From positions 27,840,001 through 27,904,000 of the forward strand of contig CM060731.1 of NCBI GenBank assembly GCA_030704615.1: a stretch of DNA of 64,000 nucleotides, read 5' to 3'. The position numbers and the translations under genes were made by a program. Below are positions 36,584 to 47,824 of the stretch, one piece after another; within the stretch, counting starts at the first letter, position 1, and each line of letters starts with the position of its first letter. The notes beneath the pieces were generated by a model. It was not told where the DNA came from and searched no databases. It was given only the letters and a program-made list of their open reading frames with translations. This DNA comes from Takakia lepidozioides. Its lineage: Eukaryota; Streptophyta; Takakiopsida; Takakiales; Takakiaceae.

Positions 36584-39294
36584 TCAAAACTCGACATAGT
36601 TGCTGACACACAGTTGCAAAGAAGGTGGAGAGGCCATTTGGTGCTTCAAACTTAATTTTTTAATAACTGAAGATTCATTCCGACAAAGAATATTCTGTGC
36701 TACTGGAGTCGGCGTCCAAACGATGGCAGAACTGTCTATGAAGACACTAGCCCTGCTTTGCACAAAACCCTCTCTGTTTAAAAGCAAACTAGGGGGAGAA
36801 GAGATGAGACTAAATTCCGAAGCTGCAGCCTCCGCATAACATGGCAATTTAAAATCTGCTTTCGGACTTGGGAAAAATTGCGGGTTTGCCAAGAAAGGGA
36901 GGAACCGTGACGACCTTGGGCTCCTGTACACACAAACAAACAATGTAAGTCCATATACATTCTGCTGGCCCAACTTGTGCAGGAAAGATGGAAATGGAAG
37001 GATGCGCCGTCGTGTCAGTGAACTGCCACAACTGAACTAACACTTACTCACATGAGAAATCGGAATCAACATCTAGAGCATCGGGCTCTTGGAGATCCTG
37101 CTCCACAACAATGTTCTCAGTCTGGGTCGAATGCGATGAACCCCTAGACAGAGGTGCGATGATTTGAGAGTAGAGATGCTCGTCCCCCTCCATCCCAAAA
37201 AAATGCCTTCCTGCATACTTGCATGCATGGAAGGAAGCCCCTGCAACAGTGCAAATGGATCCACAAAACAAAGTAAGAAGCAGAATCTGAAGGCAAAGAA
37301 GTGCACCCAAGCAATGGAATCGTAGACGTTGGCTGTGTACAGAGGTTGGCAGACAAGATGGTCAGTGAGAAGTGTCTACGAGCAGGGAGAATGGCACAGA
37401 AACTGATGCATGGTGTGGTGGTTGGGAGGACTGGATGTAGTCCAGTACCATGTGCAATTCTTAGGATTGTGTGATAGTCTAGTTGAGTTAGTGATCAGTG
37501 GAACTGCAAGGATCTGTATATAAAGTACTCGTTGGTATTTGGTCATGTTGGAATAAGAGCCAAAGACACACAACAATGACTGTAGCGATCTATGATATAT
37601 GATCTCACCTACTTGCCAGGGACTTAGTCTAAATTCAAGTCTGGTCATGAAGGAATCATTGGCAGGGAATTAAGGTTGAAGATCCAGAGGCACAGGCAGT
37701 ACAGTGAGAAAGGTTGGGTACCAACCTGTACCCATGGACAGGTCCACCACTTTCCCACCATGCCGGCTGCATGTCTCAATCAAAGTCTGCATGAAAGCGG
37801 GTGACTTCTCCCGATCACCTCTCCATGGAATGCCACCAGTTTTTTTCAATGTCTGGGAGGAGTCCACATAGTTGTGGATAACATCGGATTGCACAGGGTC
37901 GCATTTAGGGTCTATGTGAAGCCCCCCTTCCCAAACTTCGAAATGGCCAACATGAGCAGGAGTGGTGTCTGGCCGAATTTGAGCAAGACAAATGGCCTTG
38001 AATACATGTGTCTGCAGCAGCACCAATGTTAGAAACATTGTGAACGGAAATTCCACGAAACAATAACACACAAAAAACCCCAGGCGAGCATCTTCTGTCC
38101 GGGAAACTCTGCATTAGATAGTGGCAGGGTGTTAACACAAGTCCAAATTTTGCGGATTTTGAACCCCGACGACTTCATGTAGCTGTGAAGCAACCGGCGG
38201 GATGCCATGTCCTCACCCTGGAAAATCAAAAGCGACCCAGCGTCAGACAGAAACTTGTTGCTGAAAGAGAAGGCCCACTGCCAGTAAAGTGGATTATGAG
38301 CATTCCAGGCTGGAGTCACATCTGTGGGAATGATATCAGGCACTGGAAGCCCATCTGGGATGTCAAGACAAGATCTGTCGCGTAGGGCTGGTGCACTCCA
38401 TTCACCCAACATGGCGTCCTGGTGACCTGAAACGAGGACAGACAATCGTATGAGATAAACAAATTGCAGTGGAGACACCCGAACCAGTGATCGTTGCACC
38501 TCCCATATTAAGATGTCGTTGACGACACCTTAATGCACCACCTACGCTCCCCAACAATGCATCAAAAATGACCAGAGTATGATAGATGCGGCGGGCTCAC
38601 CAGGGTGAGGAAAGAGCACAGATGGTCCCATGTAGGTGACTTCACACCCACGAAAGTGGACTTTCTTGACTCCATCATACGGAGAAAGCTCATGTTGGCC
38701 GTTTTACGCTGGAAGTGCGGGCCCACAACCCTGGACACACACAGCCGTGCTTCGTAAGGGTGTTTCTTTGCTATGTGTGTACTGCGTCGATCTACAGCGG
38801 TGGATGTGTTGGCGGCCTGTGTCTGTTGTTTCTGGGCAGGTTGCACAGCCAAATGAACAGAAGCCCCAGCTGGCCCAGCAGTGTCAGGAGGGTGTGCCAC
38901 TGCTTCCCCAGCAGCCCCAGTACCCGCATCAGCCGTTGTAGCCTCCACTGTCTGTTTCCCCTTCTTTTTCTTCTTGCCGTCAGAAGGGGTGGCCGGTTTT
39001 GTAGGCTCTTTCTTATTCAGTAGCGCCAAGGCTCTTTGCTGCAACTCCTCATCTGTCCGGGGGGCCAGTGAATCTGCGTTTTCGTTCTGATTCCTCATGA
39101 CATTCTCCTCCCAGGGAGTCGAAGCTCTCGGGCAGTCCACGTACCACCCACAGTCATGGTAATGTGCCCAACCCCAGTCCTTCACAATGCCAGCAGTGTA
39201 CATTGTGGTTTCATCGTTTGGGTTCGCCCATCCACGAATGAAGTCTGGATCCTCACTCAGGGTGTTCTCCGGAATAAGAACAAAGCGAAAGTAC
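36584..39294 (-). CDS. beta-class amino-methyltransferase-like gene (N4-cytosine/N6-adenine type), five exons
   Basis: Likely exons on the minus strand are 39294-38591, 38426-about 38070, 38011-37726, 37240-37048 and 36923-36584. Exon 2 has a motif-IV-like block (TDVTPAWN, then YWQWAFSFSNKFLSDAGSLL). Exons 3-4 together give motif X and motif I (PWRGDREKSPAFMQTLIE, GGKVVDLSMGTG joined to ASFHACKYAGRHFFGMEGDE). Motif order IV before I defines the beta class of amino-methyltransferases, which holds bacterial N4C/N6A DNA enzymes and MT-A70 relatives. The motif-IV tetrad reads TPAW, not the usual (D/N/S)PP(Y/F/W), so activity is doubtful. The N-terminal region is Lys/Ala/Pro-rich and unassigned. 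One missing base near 38690 breaks exon 1. A palindrome (38520) sits in the intron 1 region. It lies between Tnp2 and Transposase_24-type genes on the same strand. Confidence 0.65.
38508..38533. repeat. 26-bp palindrome, single copy in intron
   Basis: Same TTAAGATGTCGT half-site as the arrays, with centre TG in place of CA; it falls between exons 1 and 2 of the methyltransferase-like gene. Confidence 0.85.
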
Positions 39295-39390
39295 CTGCAG
39301 AGAAGAAGACCATCCCGCTTAGAGAGTTTCCTTGAACACAACAGAAATGGCCATAGAACTGCTATAAATGGCTGCATTTCACTCTGAAGA

Positions 39391-39686
39391 TTAAGGTGTC
39401 GTCAACGACATCTTAATCCAAGCACTAAGAGGCAGGACTCCACAACTGATGTTGGCAATTTTCCCAAAAATCAGACCATGTAAGATCCCCCTTCATATGC
39501 TCACTCATCCCAAGAGAGCATGGATTTAAGGTATCGTCAACGACACCTTAATTCCCATTCTCAAAGCTTCAGAGTCCAGTCATACAACGGAAACTTGTGC
39601 TTTAATCGTGATCCTTTATGTTTGAAAGAAAACCCTCAATATCTGAATGGCTGACCAGATTAAGGTATTGTCAACGATGCCTTAAT
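39391..39686. repeat. array of 26-bp palindromes at 135 bp spacing (array 2)
   Basis: Centres at about 39403, 39538 and 39673, each exactly 135 bp apart, with TTAAGGTRTYGT half-sites. Unlike array 1, the spacers share no obvious similarity. It lies just upstream of the methyltransferase-like exon 1 and 130 bp before the CACTA terminus at 39820. Confidence 0.9.
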
Positions 39687-39819
39687 CAGCCTCCTTCTGT
39701 CCGTATCAAACTCTCTGAATACCCACCAGCCTTTTCTTCTTTGCTTCAAAAAGCCATGGCAGACTTCGAACTTTAGCACCTCTTTTCTGCTTCACAACAA
39801 CCCTCAGAAATGAGAATGG

Positions 39820-40300
39820 CACTAATACAGAAACCAGTTTTTTTAACGGCTCTTCTCACACATTTTGGTGTGAAAAGAGCCCAAGTTCACACCCCCCCTT
39901 GGTGTTAGGTTAACCTAGTCCTTTGCACCACATGTGAACTTTCTTGGTCCTATGAAAAAAACCATCTCACACCAAACTTGCACCTGATGTGGCAGTAGGT
40001 TTAGGTGGCTCTTTTGACGGATATTTTGACGGCCGTTTTGACTGGTTAGTTCAAAAACTATTTTGACTAAGTAATCTTAATGGTCTTTCTACGGTACTTA
40101 TTACACCTCATTGCCACCATGTCTGCCACATGTATGTCAAAGGGAATGCCACGTAATAGAGTCCATCAGAATTATTAAATAAATAATAGATATTAAGGGC
40201 TCTTCTTACGGATTCTCTCACACAGATTTAACACCAGGTTCAAGTCGTGGTGTGATTGCAATGACACTAGTGTGAATACTGTCATATCCATTGTTTTGTT
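39820..40300 (+). mobile_element. CACTA/EnSpm-type terminus with subterminal repeats (end 2)
   Basis: CACTAATACAGAAACCAG begins here, followed by T-rich sequence and repeated TCACAC/GTGTGA motifs, plus three GGCTCTT blocks. It matches the terminus at 23185. It could be the left end of a second element running right into the Transposase_24-type gene, or a short non-autonomous copy. No matching right end was recognised. Confidence 0.6.
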
Positions 40301-40362
40301 CCTATTGGACGAAAAGTAAACAATTATTATTTGTTGACAAATGCCAAAATGAATAGTCATAT

Positions 40363-40386
40363 ATTATTATTATTATTATTATTATT
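40363..40386 (+). repeat. (ATT)n microsatellite
   Basis: About eight ATT units in an AT-rich stretch. Confidence 0.95.
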
Positions 40387-43138
40387 CTTATTTCTTATAA
40401 TAAATGGGATAGCACCCCAAAAGCCATTGGCTGCTTGATTTAATATGTAATATATTATTATTTTAGAAATTTTATTTGTTTTGTTTCATTTAAACAAAAG
40501 CTTATTTAAAACAGGGATAATAATTGTATTATTAACCACATTGACCAATAGTAATGTTATTAATATTAAATATAGCAAACAACCAGCAAAATACCACATT
40601 CATGTCTACACAAGAAAAATTTGGCTTGATGTGGGAAAATGAAGTTGCCCTTGAACAAGGGGATCTTGTGATCATACATGAGAATAGCAAGAGCATCAAT
40701 TCAAAAAATACTGTTCATGTGAGAAGAGCTGTTTTGTTCACCTGTCTCAGCAACCCTCAATCCATAAAGAAAACTAAACTAAACTTGTAGCACCTTCAAT
40801 ATCACGCGTGTTTAAGAAACTTTTCAGACCATAAGGTGGAACTTCCCTGCGTGTCACCCAATGTGGTATAATTAGGGGTAACAGAGTAGTCCGGGTACGG
40901 CAACACAACCTCTGAAATCATGACCGATTTCACATGGATACGGTAATAGTTGTCTGGCACATTTGCTTTCGGAAATCCAGCATATATCCCACACCTGCCC
41001 TTCTTTTTGGTGCACAAGGATCAAACAATAACACCTTGTCACCGATCTGAAACTGCAACAAAAACCAGATTCCTATATCAGAAATGAACCCTGGGAGAAC
41101 AGAGACTGACAGCTTGGCACTCCTGCAAAATGACATTGAAGTTCTTCCAGCAAACACCCCAACCCTACCTATTGCAGTACTTCCAATTCCGAATTGCATT
41201 TGCTTGTCTCTATACTACATGCTGACATGATCAAAGCTGGAACGGTGCCATACCTAGTTGGTAGCACGTTATGCATGGTCAACATGGATGTGGTAGGACG
41301 ATGTCACAAAACTACCTTTGTAGGTTGTTGGGCCTGCAGCTATGTGGCGATACATAGGGGGTGTATTGATCCAGCATCAGACAAGGAAACAAAATTGCAC
41401 AAAGGGAAGTACTTACACTGTGCGGATTTTGTTGGGTCACCTTGTGGTTCAGTTAGATCCACTGTGGTTGTAGTCTGATTGATAGCACATATTGTACTCT
41501 CCCTGTCCATTTGAACGCTTCACTGGTTTCACCATCTGTATATTGAATGACACAACGATCAAAAAATGAGAATAGCACGAATGACACACATTGTGAAGTA
41601 GCATTAACAATACAAATCCACCCACGCGCCCAAGCATTGAAACTTTTGCTCTCACCTTTCTTTGATTATACTTTGTTGTTGCATCGGGAGGCAAAGTCGT
41701 TGGAACTTTGGCAGCAGGAAGCCCTGGTTCGGATGCCTTTTGCAGATTGTTGTGATCCACTACCCATGGCTGCAGTATTGAACAAGTAGTTGGGCTGCCC
41801 ATATCTGTATGGGTGCCCTGACACATACTCAGGGATGTGTGCAGCCTTGGATACACCTCTAACCAAGGCAGTAATTCTTTCATAAGCCTCTTGCAGTTTG
41901 GCTGATCCCTCAACTTCCATGGATACGGGAAGATGCAATTATTTGCAAGGTTGGGTAAGCAAATGAGTGGGGAATCGTCCACCAGCAAAGTATTGGTTGG
42001 ATTGTAATGGCTGTGTGTCCTTCCAAAACTTACATAAGTTCTTGTACATGACAGTTTTAGAAGGATTGAAAGGGTCCACCATTCCCACAGGCTGGTCACA
42101 ATAGTCTTGGTGAAGCACCATCTTTGGTTGCTTCCCACGAAACAAAGCTTTCACAACTAGAAGGACATTACTCAATGACATGGAAGACCATACACCTACA
42201 TCAAAAATCTGAAGGCATCGGTCCAGAAACTCCTGACACCCAGGTCTGGAGGTGACAGTGGGCTCTAGGTATTCCCTTGTTCGTAGTCTGGTCTCACATA
42301 ACAATCCATTCAAGTCAAGTATAAGGCTCTCAGTTGCCGAAGGGCAATTACCTACAACTTGTACATGATTATCATGTACAAAAGACACACCTTTCTGTGG
42401 GGCACTCTGCAAATTCATGGAGACCTCACAGGCATATTGAGAGGGTAGTACATATGCCGGCAGTGCTACTGGTGTAGGGGACAACAAAACTGATGAACAC
42501 TTTGCAGTTGCCTCAACAATATGGGGGGATGGATTGAGTTCACCTGCAGACCAACCCTCCATGTCATCATCCCCCTCCATTTCTGAATGCCCAATTAATG
42601 AGCCTATTGTGTTTGGCTTTGGTGGCGGTGAAGAAATTGCCTTGAACAGGTTGAGTGGTGAGCCCATAACATGAGAAATAGTCTCATTTGTTGTCTATGG
42701 CGCAAAGGTGGTGCATGGTGGACTTGTAGGCTGTGAATCTGACACATTCATGCCAAGTTTAGCTGCGAGCGCAATGTTGAATGCAGCTGCTGCCTCCAGT
42801 TGGACTTGGACTGCTTCCAAAGCTGCCTTGGAACTGGCTTCCATCTGCACTTGTTTGTTTTCCATAGCATCGAGGCAAGCTGCTAGTGAACCAATTCCCT
42901 GCCCCATCACATAGAACAACAATTCACTACACTGACTGTGATGAACTAGTAAGAAAAAGAACCAAACGGCAACTAGCAATGGCATGGAAATCACGAATAT
43001 GTAATTCACACCAGAATTGGTACTGAGTTTTTATACCGTTGTGGCTGCACTGCCTGTACATCCCGACCCGTAGCCTTTGTCACTCCTGGCGCTACCGGCG
43101 ATCTCCTGCAAACTTGTGTACGGTCCAGTCTCCTTCTC

Positions 43139-43388
43139 CTGTGATTGCAACAAACTTGCAAGTGTAAATGACTAGCATAGCACACTGCCAATAGTAAAAA
43201 ATTATCTAGGATAGCGTCAATGACTCCCCCTCAATAAGAGTGCTTAGTTTCTTGCTGGCGCCCAACTCTGAGAAGGCCCCCAAGTAGTAGCAATGTGTAC
43301 TAATTCCATCCATATAGGAATAGACTATGAGCTCCAGCCAAAAAAACCCAACACATAAAGTTTGTCAATGCAAAACAATGTGGGAACT
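43139..43388. other. intron sequence left of the Gypsy insertion
   Basis: Intron of the minus-strand Transposase_24-type gene; its acceptor lies at 43139-43140. No separate gene. Confidence 0.6.
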
Positions 43389-43713
43389 TGTCAAGTTATT
43401 TTACCACTAGTGTGAAACTAGCTAGGAAATAGCTAGCTTTTACATATTGACATTTGGGATTGGCCCAAGTGTCAATCCAGGGGTCAAGGCAGATTTAGGC
43501 CCTGAGTGGTTATCTTCACGGCAAGCGCGGGAGGCTCATCTTTCTCGAGTTGAGCCTCACCGCGCCTAGCTATGGCGCCGTAGTGTGGATTCCCCATGGC
43601 GTGGGGTGCACTTGGCTTGACTTGTATTTGAGTGATGAGGTTATATATGCATGAGTTTATGCTTCATCTTTGTGAGCTCGCATGAGCTTGTGCTTGTATT
43701 CTTCTTCTTTATC
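43389..43713 (+). repeat. 5' LTR, lacking its first 190 bp
   Basis: TGTCAAGTTATTTTACC through CTTCTTTATC matches 55375-55700 with about two differences. The part that precedes this in the 3' LTR (TGTGTGGACTAG through GACA plus GC) is absent here; host intron sequence lies directly to the left. Confidence 0.92.
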
Positions 43714-43726
43714 ACTCGAGAAAGAT
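43714..43726 (+). other. candidate self-priming primer-binding site
   Basis: ACTCGAGAAAGAT follows the 5' LTR immediately and is the exact reverse complement of ATCTTTCTCGAGT within the LTR (43538-43550; also 55525-55537). No tRNA-type TGG primer site is seen at the LTR end. A perfect 9-bp stem-loop (CTCGTATCT with AGATACGAG) follows at about 43730-43756. This resembles the Tf1/sushi mode, in which the RNA's own 5' end primes. Confidence 0.6.
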
Positions 43727-45240
43727 CAGCTCGTATCTATGAGTGCTAGATACGAGTTAGTTGTAGCACTTGTGGTCTTTGCTTGAGAATGAGAGAAACC
43801 AAGTTGTTATGCAAGGAGCACCATGGAGCTCTTGGTTGTTAGAAGCGGAGGCGATGTGGGTTACGAGGTGGTAGACCTTGGCATTCGATCTTCAGCTTCA
43901 GAGATGAAAGCACATGCTGCACGGTAATTCCAGAGCACCTTGATGGTTTCAGATTGTGTACATGCATGAGCAAGCACGATTGGGAAGAGGACCAGTCAAG
44001 AGCAAGTTATAGTGGCTTTGGTGGCAAAGCTGAGAACTGGACTTGGGAATGCGAGCTGTCATTGTGTGAAGGATTGCAAGACCAAGCGAAAGGGCTGATT
44101 TGGCTTGGGGCAAATCAGTGCACTTTGTGGAGTATGGTGAGATTGGGTTTCAATCTCGAGCTTCAGCATTGAGAGGGCTCTTGTCGTGGCAAGAGCAGGG
44201 CTGGAACAGGAGCTAAGAGGTGCGGCAAGGCCATGGAATGTGCACCTAGGGTTTCAGAGCTTGGAAGAAGAGCTCTTGCACCACAAGAGAAGTGTCTTGT
44301 GGCTGGAAATGTAAGCCTTAGGGTTTCAGGAGCTTGGCAAGGGCTGTGGAGTGCTTAGTCTTGTCTTAGAGAGCATCAAGGAGCCAAGGAGCCAAGATAG
44401 GGGGCTGATATCTCTTGTGTGAAGAGGTTGCATGTGTGGAGCATGTATTCAGCTCATTGAAGCTTCCATCTTCAAGCTTGGAGGGCAAGCAAGGAAGAGG
44501 GAAGGGCTGACTTCCCTTATGTGAGGGCAATGTATGTGTGGAGCATGCTATCAGCCTGGTGAAGGCTTGCACTTTTAGGTGTGGGAGTGCAAGAAAGGAA
44601 GGAAGGGGCTGGTTTCCCTGTAGGGCATGTAGAGCATGCTTTCAGCCTGCTGAAGCTTGTATTATCAGGTTTGTGGGTGCAAGAAATGAAGCAAAGGAGC
44701 TGATTCTCTTATGGTGAGAGTGGGGCATGTGTGGAGCATGCCTTCAGCCCATTGAGGCTCTTGTTTTCAAGCCTTAGAGAGCTAGAACGGAAGGTCTAGG
44801 GCTGGTTTCCACTTGGAGTGAAAGAACAGCACTTGTAGGGCCTATGTGAGTTGGGGTTTCAACTTCAAGCTTGAAGGGAGCGCAACTCTTGAAGCAACAG
44901 GTGTAGAGGGCTGGAATAGGCTCTAAGACAGATGCTATGGCCAATGAGGGGAGTGCTTGAATGAGTGCTCACAAGGGCTGGGAACCAGCAGGGCTTGGTT
45001 GTTTGCCATTGAGTTTAGTGGCGTGTTTGGGGAGGCTAAGTGAGAAAGAAGGCTTGGTTTGTGGCAACCACCTCATGGCTTAGGGCTACTATGGTGGTGT
45101 GTGGGAGCCGAAAGAGCAAGGATACCTTGCTGATTTCCTCACAGCCACCATAGCTCGGTGGAAAGAAGCCTAGAGTCCAAGAGACACAAACCCTAGCTTG
45201 GCGTGGCTAAACCCCTTGGAGAAATGGCTAAACTGCCAGA
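43727..45240 (+). repeat. retrotransposon leader with degenerate tandem units
   Basis: No open reading frame of note. From about 44395 to 44800 a unit of about 100-110 bp containing GTGTGGAGCATG and CAGCC(T/C) is repeated about four times with heavy divergence. Confidence 0.6.
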
Positions 45241-45244
45241 GCGG

Positions 45245-46880
45245 CCATGTGTGGGGCTGTGACAGGCTGTGGCAAGCTGTGACAGGCTGTGATGGGCTGT
45301 GTCAGGCTGTGACAGGCTGTGCCCAGTGGCCTTTGGGGCTGTGACGGGCTGTGCGGGGCTGTGACAGGCTGTGCCCTGAGGCCTGTGGGGCTGTGACGGG
45401 CTGTGACATGCTGTGCCCTGTGCCCTGTGGGGCTGTGCGGGGCTGTGACAGGCTGTGCCCTGAGGCCTGTGGGGCTGTGACGGGCTGTGACAGGCTATGG
45501 CGAGCTGTGACAGGCTGTGCCCATGGCCTTTGGGGCTGTGACGGGCTGTGACAGGCTGTGCCCAATGGCCTGTGGGGCTGTGACGGGCTGTGACAGGCTG
45601 TGGCAAGCTGTGACAGGCTGTGATGGGCTGTGATGGGCTGTGACAGGCTGTGCCCTGTGCCCTGTGGGGCTGTGACGGGCTGTGTCAGGCTGTGACAGGC
45701 TGTGCCCAGTGGCCTTTGGGGCTGTGACGGGCTGTGACAGGCCGTGCCTGAGGCCTTTGGGGCTGTGACGGGCTGTGAGGGGCTGTGACAGGCTGTGCCC
45801 TGTGCCCTGTGGGGCTGTGACGGGCTGTGTCAGGCTGTGGCGAGCTGTGACGGGCTGTGACGGGCTGTGACAGGCTGTGGCAAGCTGTGACCGGCTGTGA
45901 TGGGCTGTGATGGGCTGTGATGGGCTGTGACAGGGTGTGCCCTGTGCCCTGTGGGGCTGTGACGGGCTGTGTCAGGCTGTGACAGGCTGTGCCCAGTGGC
46001 CTTTGGGCTGTGACGGGCTGTGCGGGGCTGTGACAGGCTGTGCCCTGAGGCCTATGGGGCTGTGACGGGCTGTGACAGGCTGTGGCGAGCTGTGACAGGC
46101 TGTGCCCATGGCCTTTGGGGCTGTGACGGGCTGTGAGGGGCTGTGACAGGCCGTGCCTGAGGCCTTTGAGGCTGTGACGGGCTGTGAGGGGCTGTGACAG
46201 GCCATGCCCATGGCCTTTGGGGCTGTGACGGGCTGTGAGGGGCTGTGACAGGCCGTGCCTGGGGCCTTTGGGGCTGTGAGGGCTGTGAGGGGCTGTGACA
46301 GGCCGTGCCCATGGCCTTTGGGGCTGTGACGGGCTGTGAGGGGCTGTGACAGGCCGTGCCTGAGGCCTTTGAGGCTGTGAGGGGCTGTGAGGGGCTGTGA
46401 CAGGCCGTGCCCTAGGCCTTTGAGGCTGTGACGGGCTGTGATGGGCTGTGGCAAGCTGTGACAGGCTGTGATGGGCTGTGATGGGCTGTGACAGGCTGTG
46501 CCCTGTGCCCTGTGAGGCTGTGAGGGGCTGTGACAGGCCGTGCCCATGGCCTTTGGGGCTGTGACGGGCTGTGAGGGGCTGTGACAGGCCGTGCCCATGG
46601 CCTTTGGGGCTGTGAGGGGCTGTGAGGGGCTGTGACAGGCCGTGCCTGAGGCCTTTGGGGCTGTGACGGGCTGTGAGGGGCTGTGACAGGCCGTGCCCAT
46701 GGCCTTTGGGCTGTGACGGGCTGTGAGGGGCTGTGACAGGCCGTGCCTGAGGCCTTTGAGGCTGTGAGGGGCTGTGAGGGGCTGTGACAGGCCGTGCCTG
46801 AGGCCTTTGAGGCTGTGACAGGCTGTGAGGGGCTGCGACAGGCTGTGCCCAGTGGCCTGTGGGACTGTGACGGCTGTGAC
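45245..46880 (+). repeat. GC-rich minisatellite in the retrotransposon leader
   Basis: About 1.6 kb of head-to-tail decamers of the type GGCTGTGACR, with interspersed TGCCC..GGCCT blocks making irregular higher-order units. Long minus-strand frames here (repeating PVTARHSP-like peptides) simply reflect the repeat and are not genes. Confidence 0.95.
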
Positions 46881-47824
46881 CAGTGAGCTGTGTGGGCCTG
46901 TGCTGGTCTGTGGTGGCCCGTGTTGACCTGTGGACGGCCTGTGCTGACTCGTGGAGGCACTGGTGGACTGCCTAAGGACTGGCATGTGGTCTGGAAGGCC
47001 GAATTTTGAAGCTCGTGGAGGGCGGTTTGAGGAGTATCTTCATGATATTCCCATGGTCATGCAAGTGAGGATAGAGAGGAGAGGCAGAGTGTTGGGATGA
47101 GAGCATGCTGGGGTTAGGCATTGCTTTAGCTTCTCTTCCTCGTAGTTTCCACCCTCTCATTAGGCCAAGACCTTTCCGTAGGTGGAGGCAAGAGTCAGTC
47201 CGGGTTTGGGCTGGGGTGTCCTTGCAGGAGCAACACCGTGGAGTTGTTTTTGGTGTGGGGGAGTTGTCGTTCTGATTTCTTGTGTTTGGATCCCCTCCAT
47301 ACCTGCATGCTTGACTGTGCGCCATGCTAGTTTTGTGTGGGCGCTTGTTTTTATAGGTGATTGGTCCGGATTTGATCACCGGCCAGTCCTAGAGCATGCT
47401 GTCGATGGTGAGGCTGGGGTGATGACCAGCCAGACCATCATTGTTTCTCCTGTGGTGAGGTTGGAGGTGATGACCAGCCAACCATAGGAGTGCTTGCGGT
47501 GGATGCAGGTACAGGTGTAGGCTATGTTAGGAACTTAGTATTCCAAACCATAAGCCGCAACAGGTTCTCTACCCGGTTACCTTGTGGAGAGGGGGTTAGG
47601 GACATGTTCATGACCGGTTGAGTGTCAACACGGAGGTGCCACTAGTTGCTGGGGACAGTGCCGGTTCGAGCACTAGCGATACTAGTGGGTACACGAGACG
47701 AGGTGTGCGGTTTAGGCCACCTTCACCTCCTGTGTCTTCCACGGAAGGTTCTGATTCGGATTGTGAATCAGGAGGGCTCATACCGGCGGTGCAAGTTGTT
47801 TCTTTGCCATTGTTGTGGGACACA

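Noticed and set aside
22123-39686. Palindrome arrays as a CRISPR-like array
   Set aside because: Plant nuclear context, 135-bp spacing, partly repeated spacers in array 1, no cas genes.
43555-43575. TGGCGCCGTAGTG inside the LTR, looking like a tRNA primer site
   Set aside because: It lies within both LTR copies, not after the LTR end, so cannot be the primer site of this element.
45193-46985. Long minus-strand frames (up to 337 codons) with repeated Pro/Val/Thr/His peptides
   Set aside because: They follow entirely from the decameric minisatellite, lack a real start context, and run antisense to the retrotransposon.
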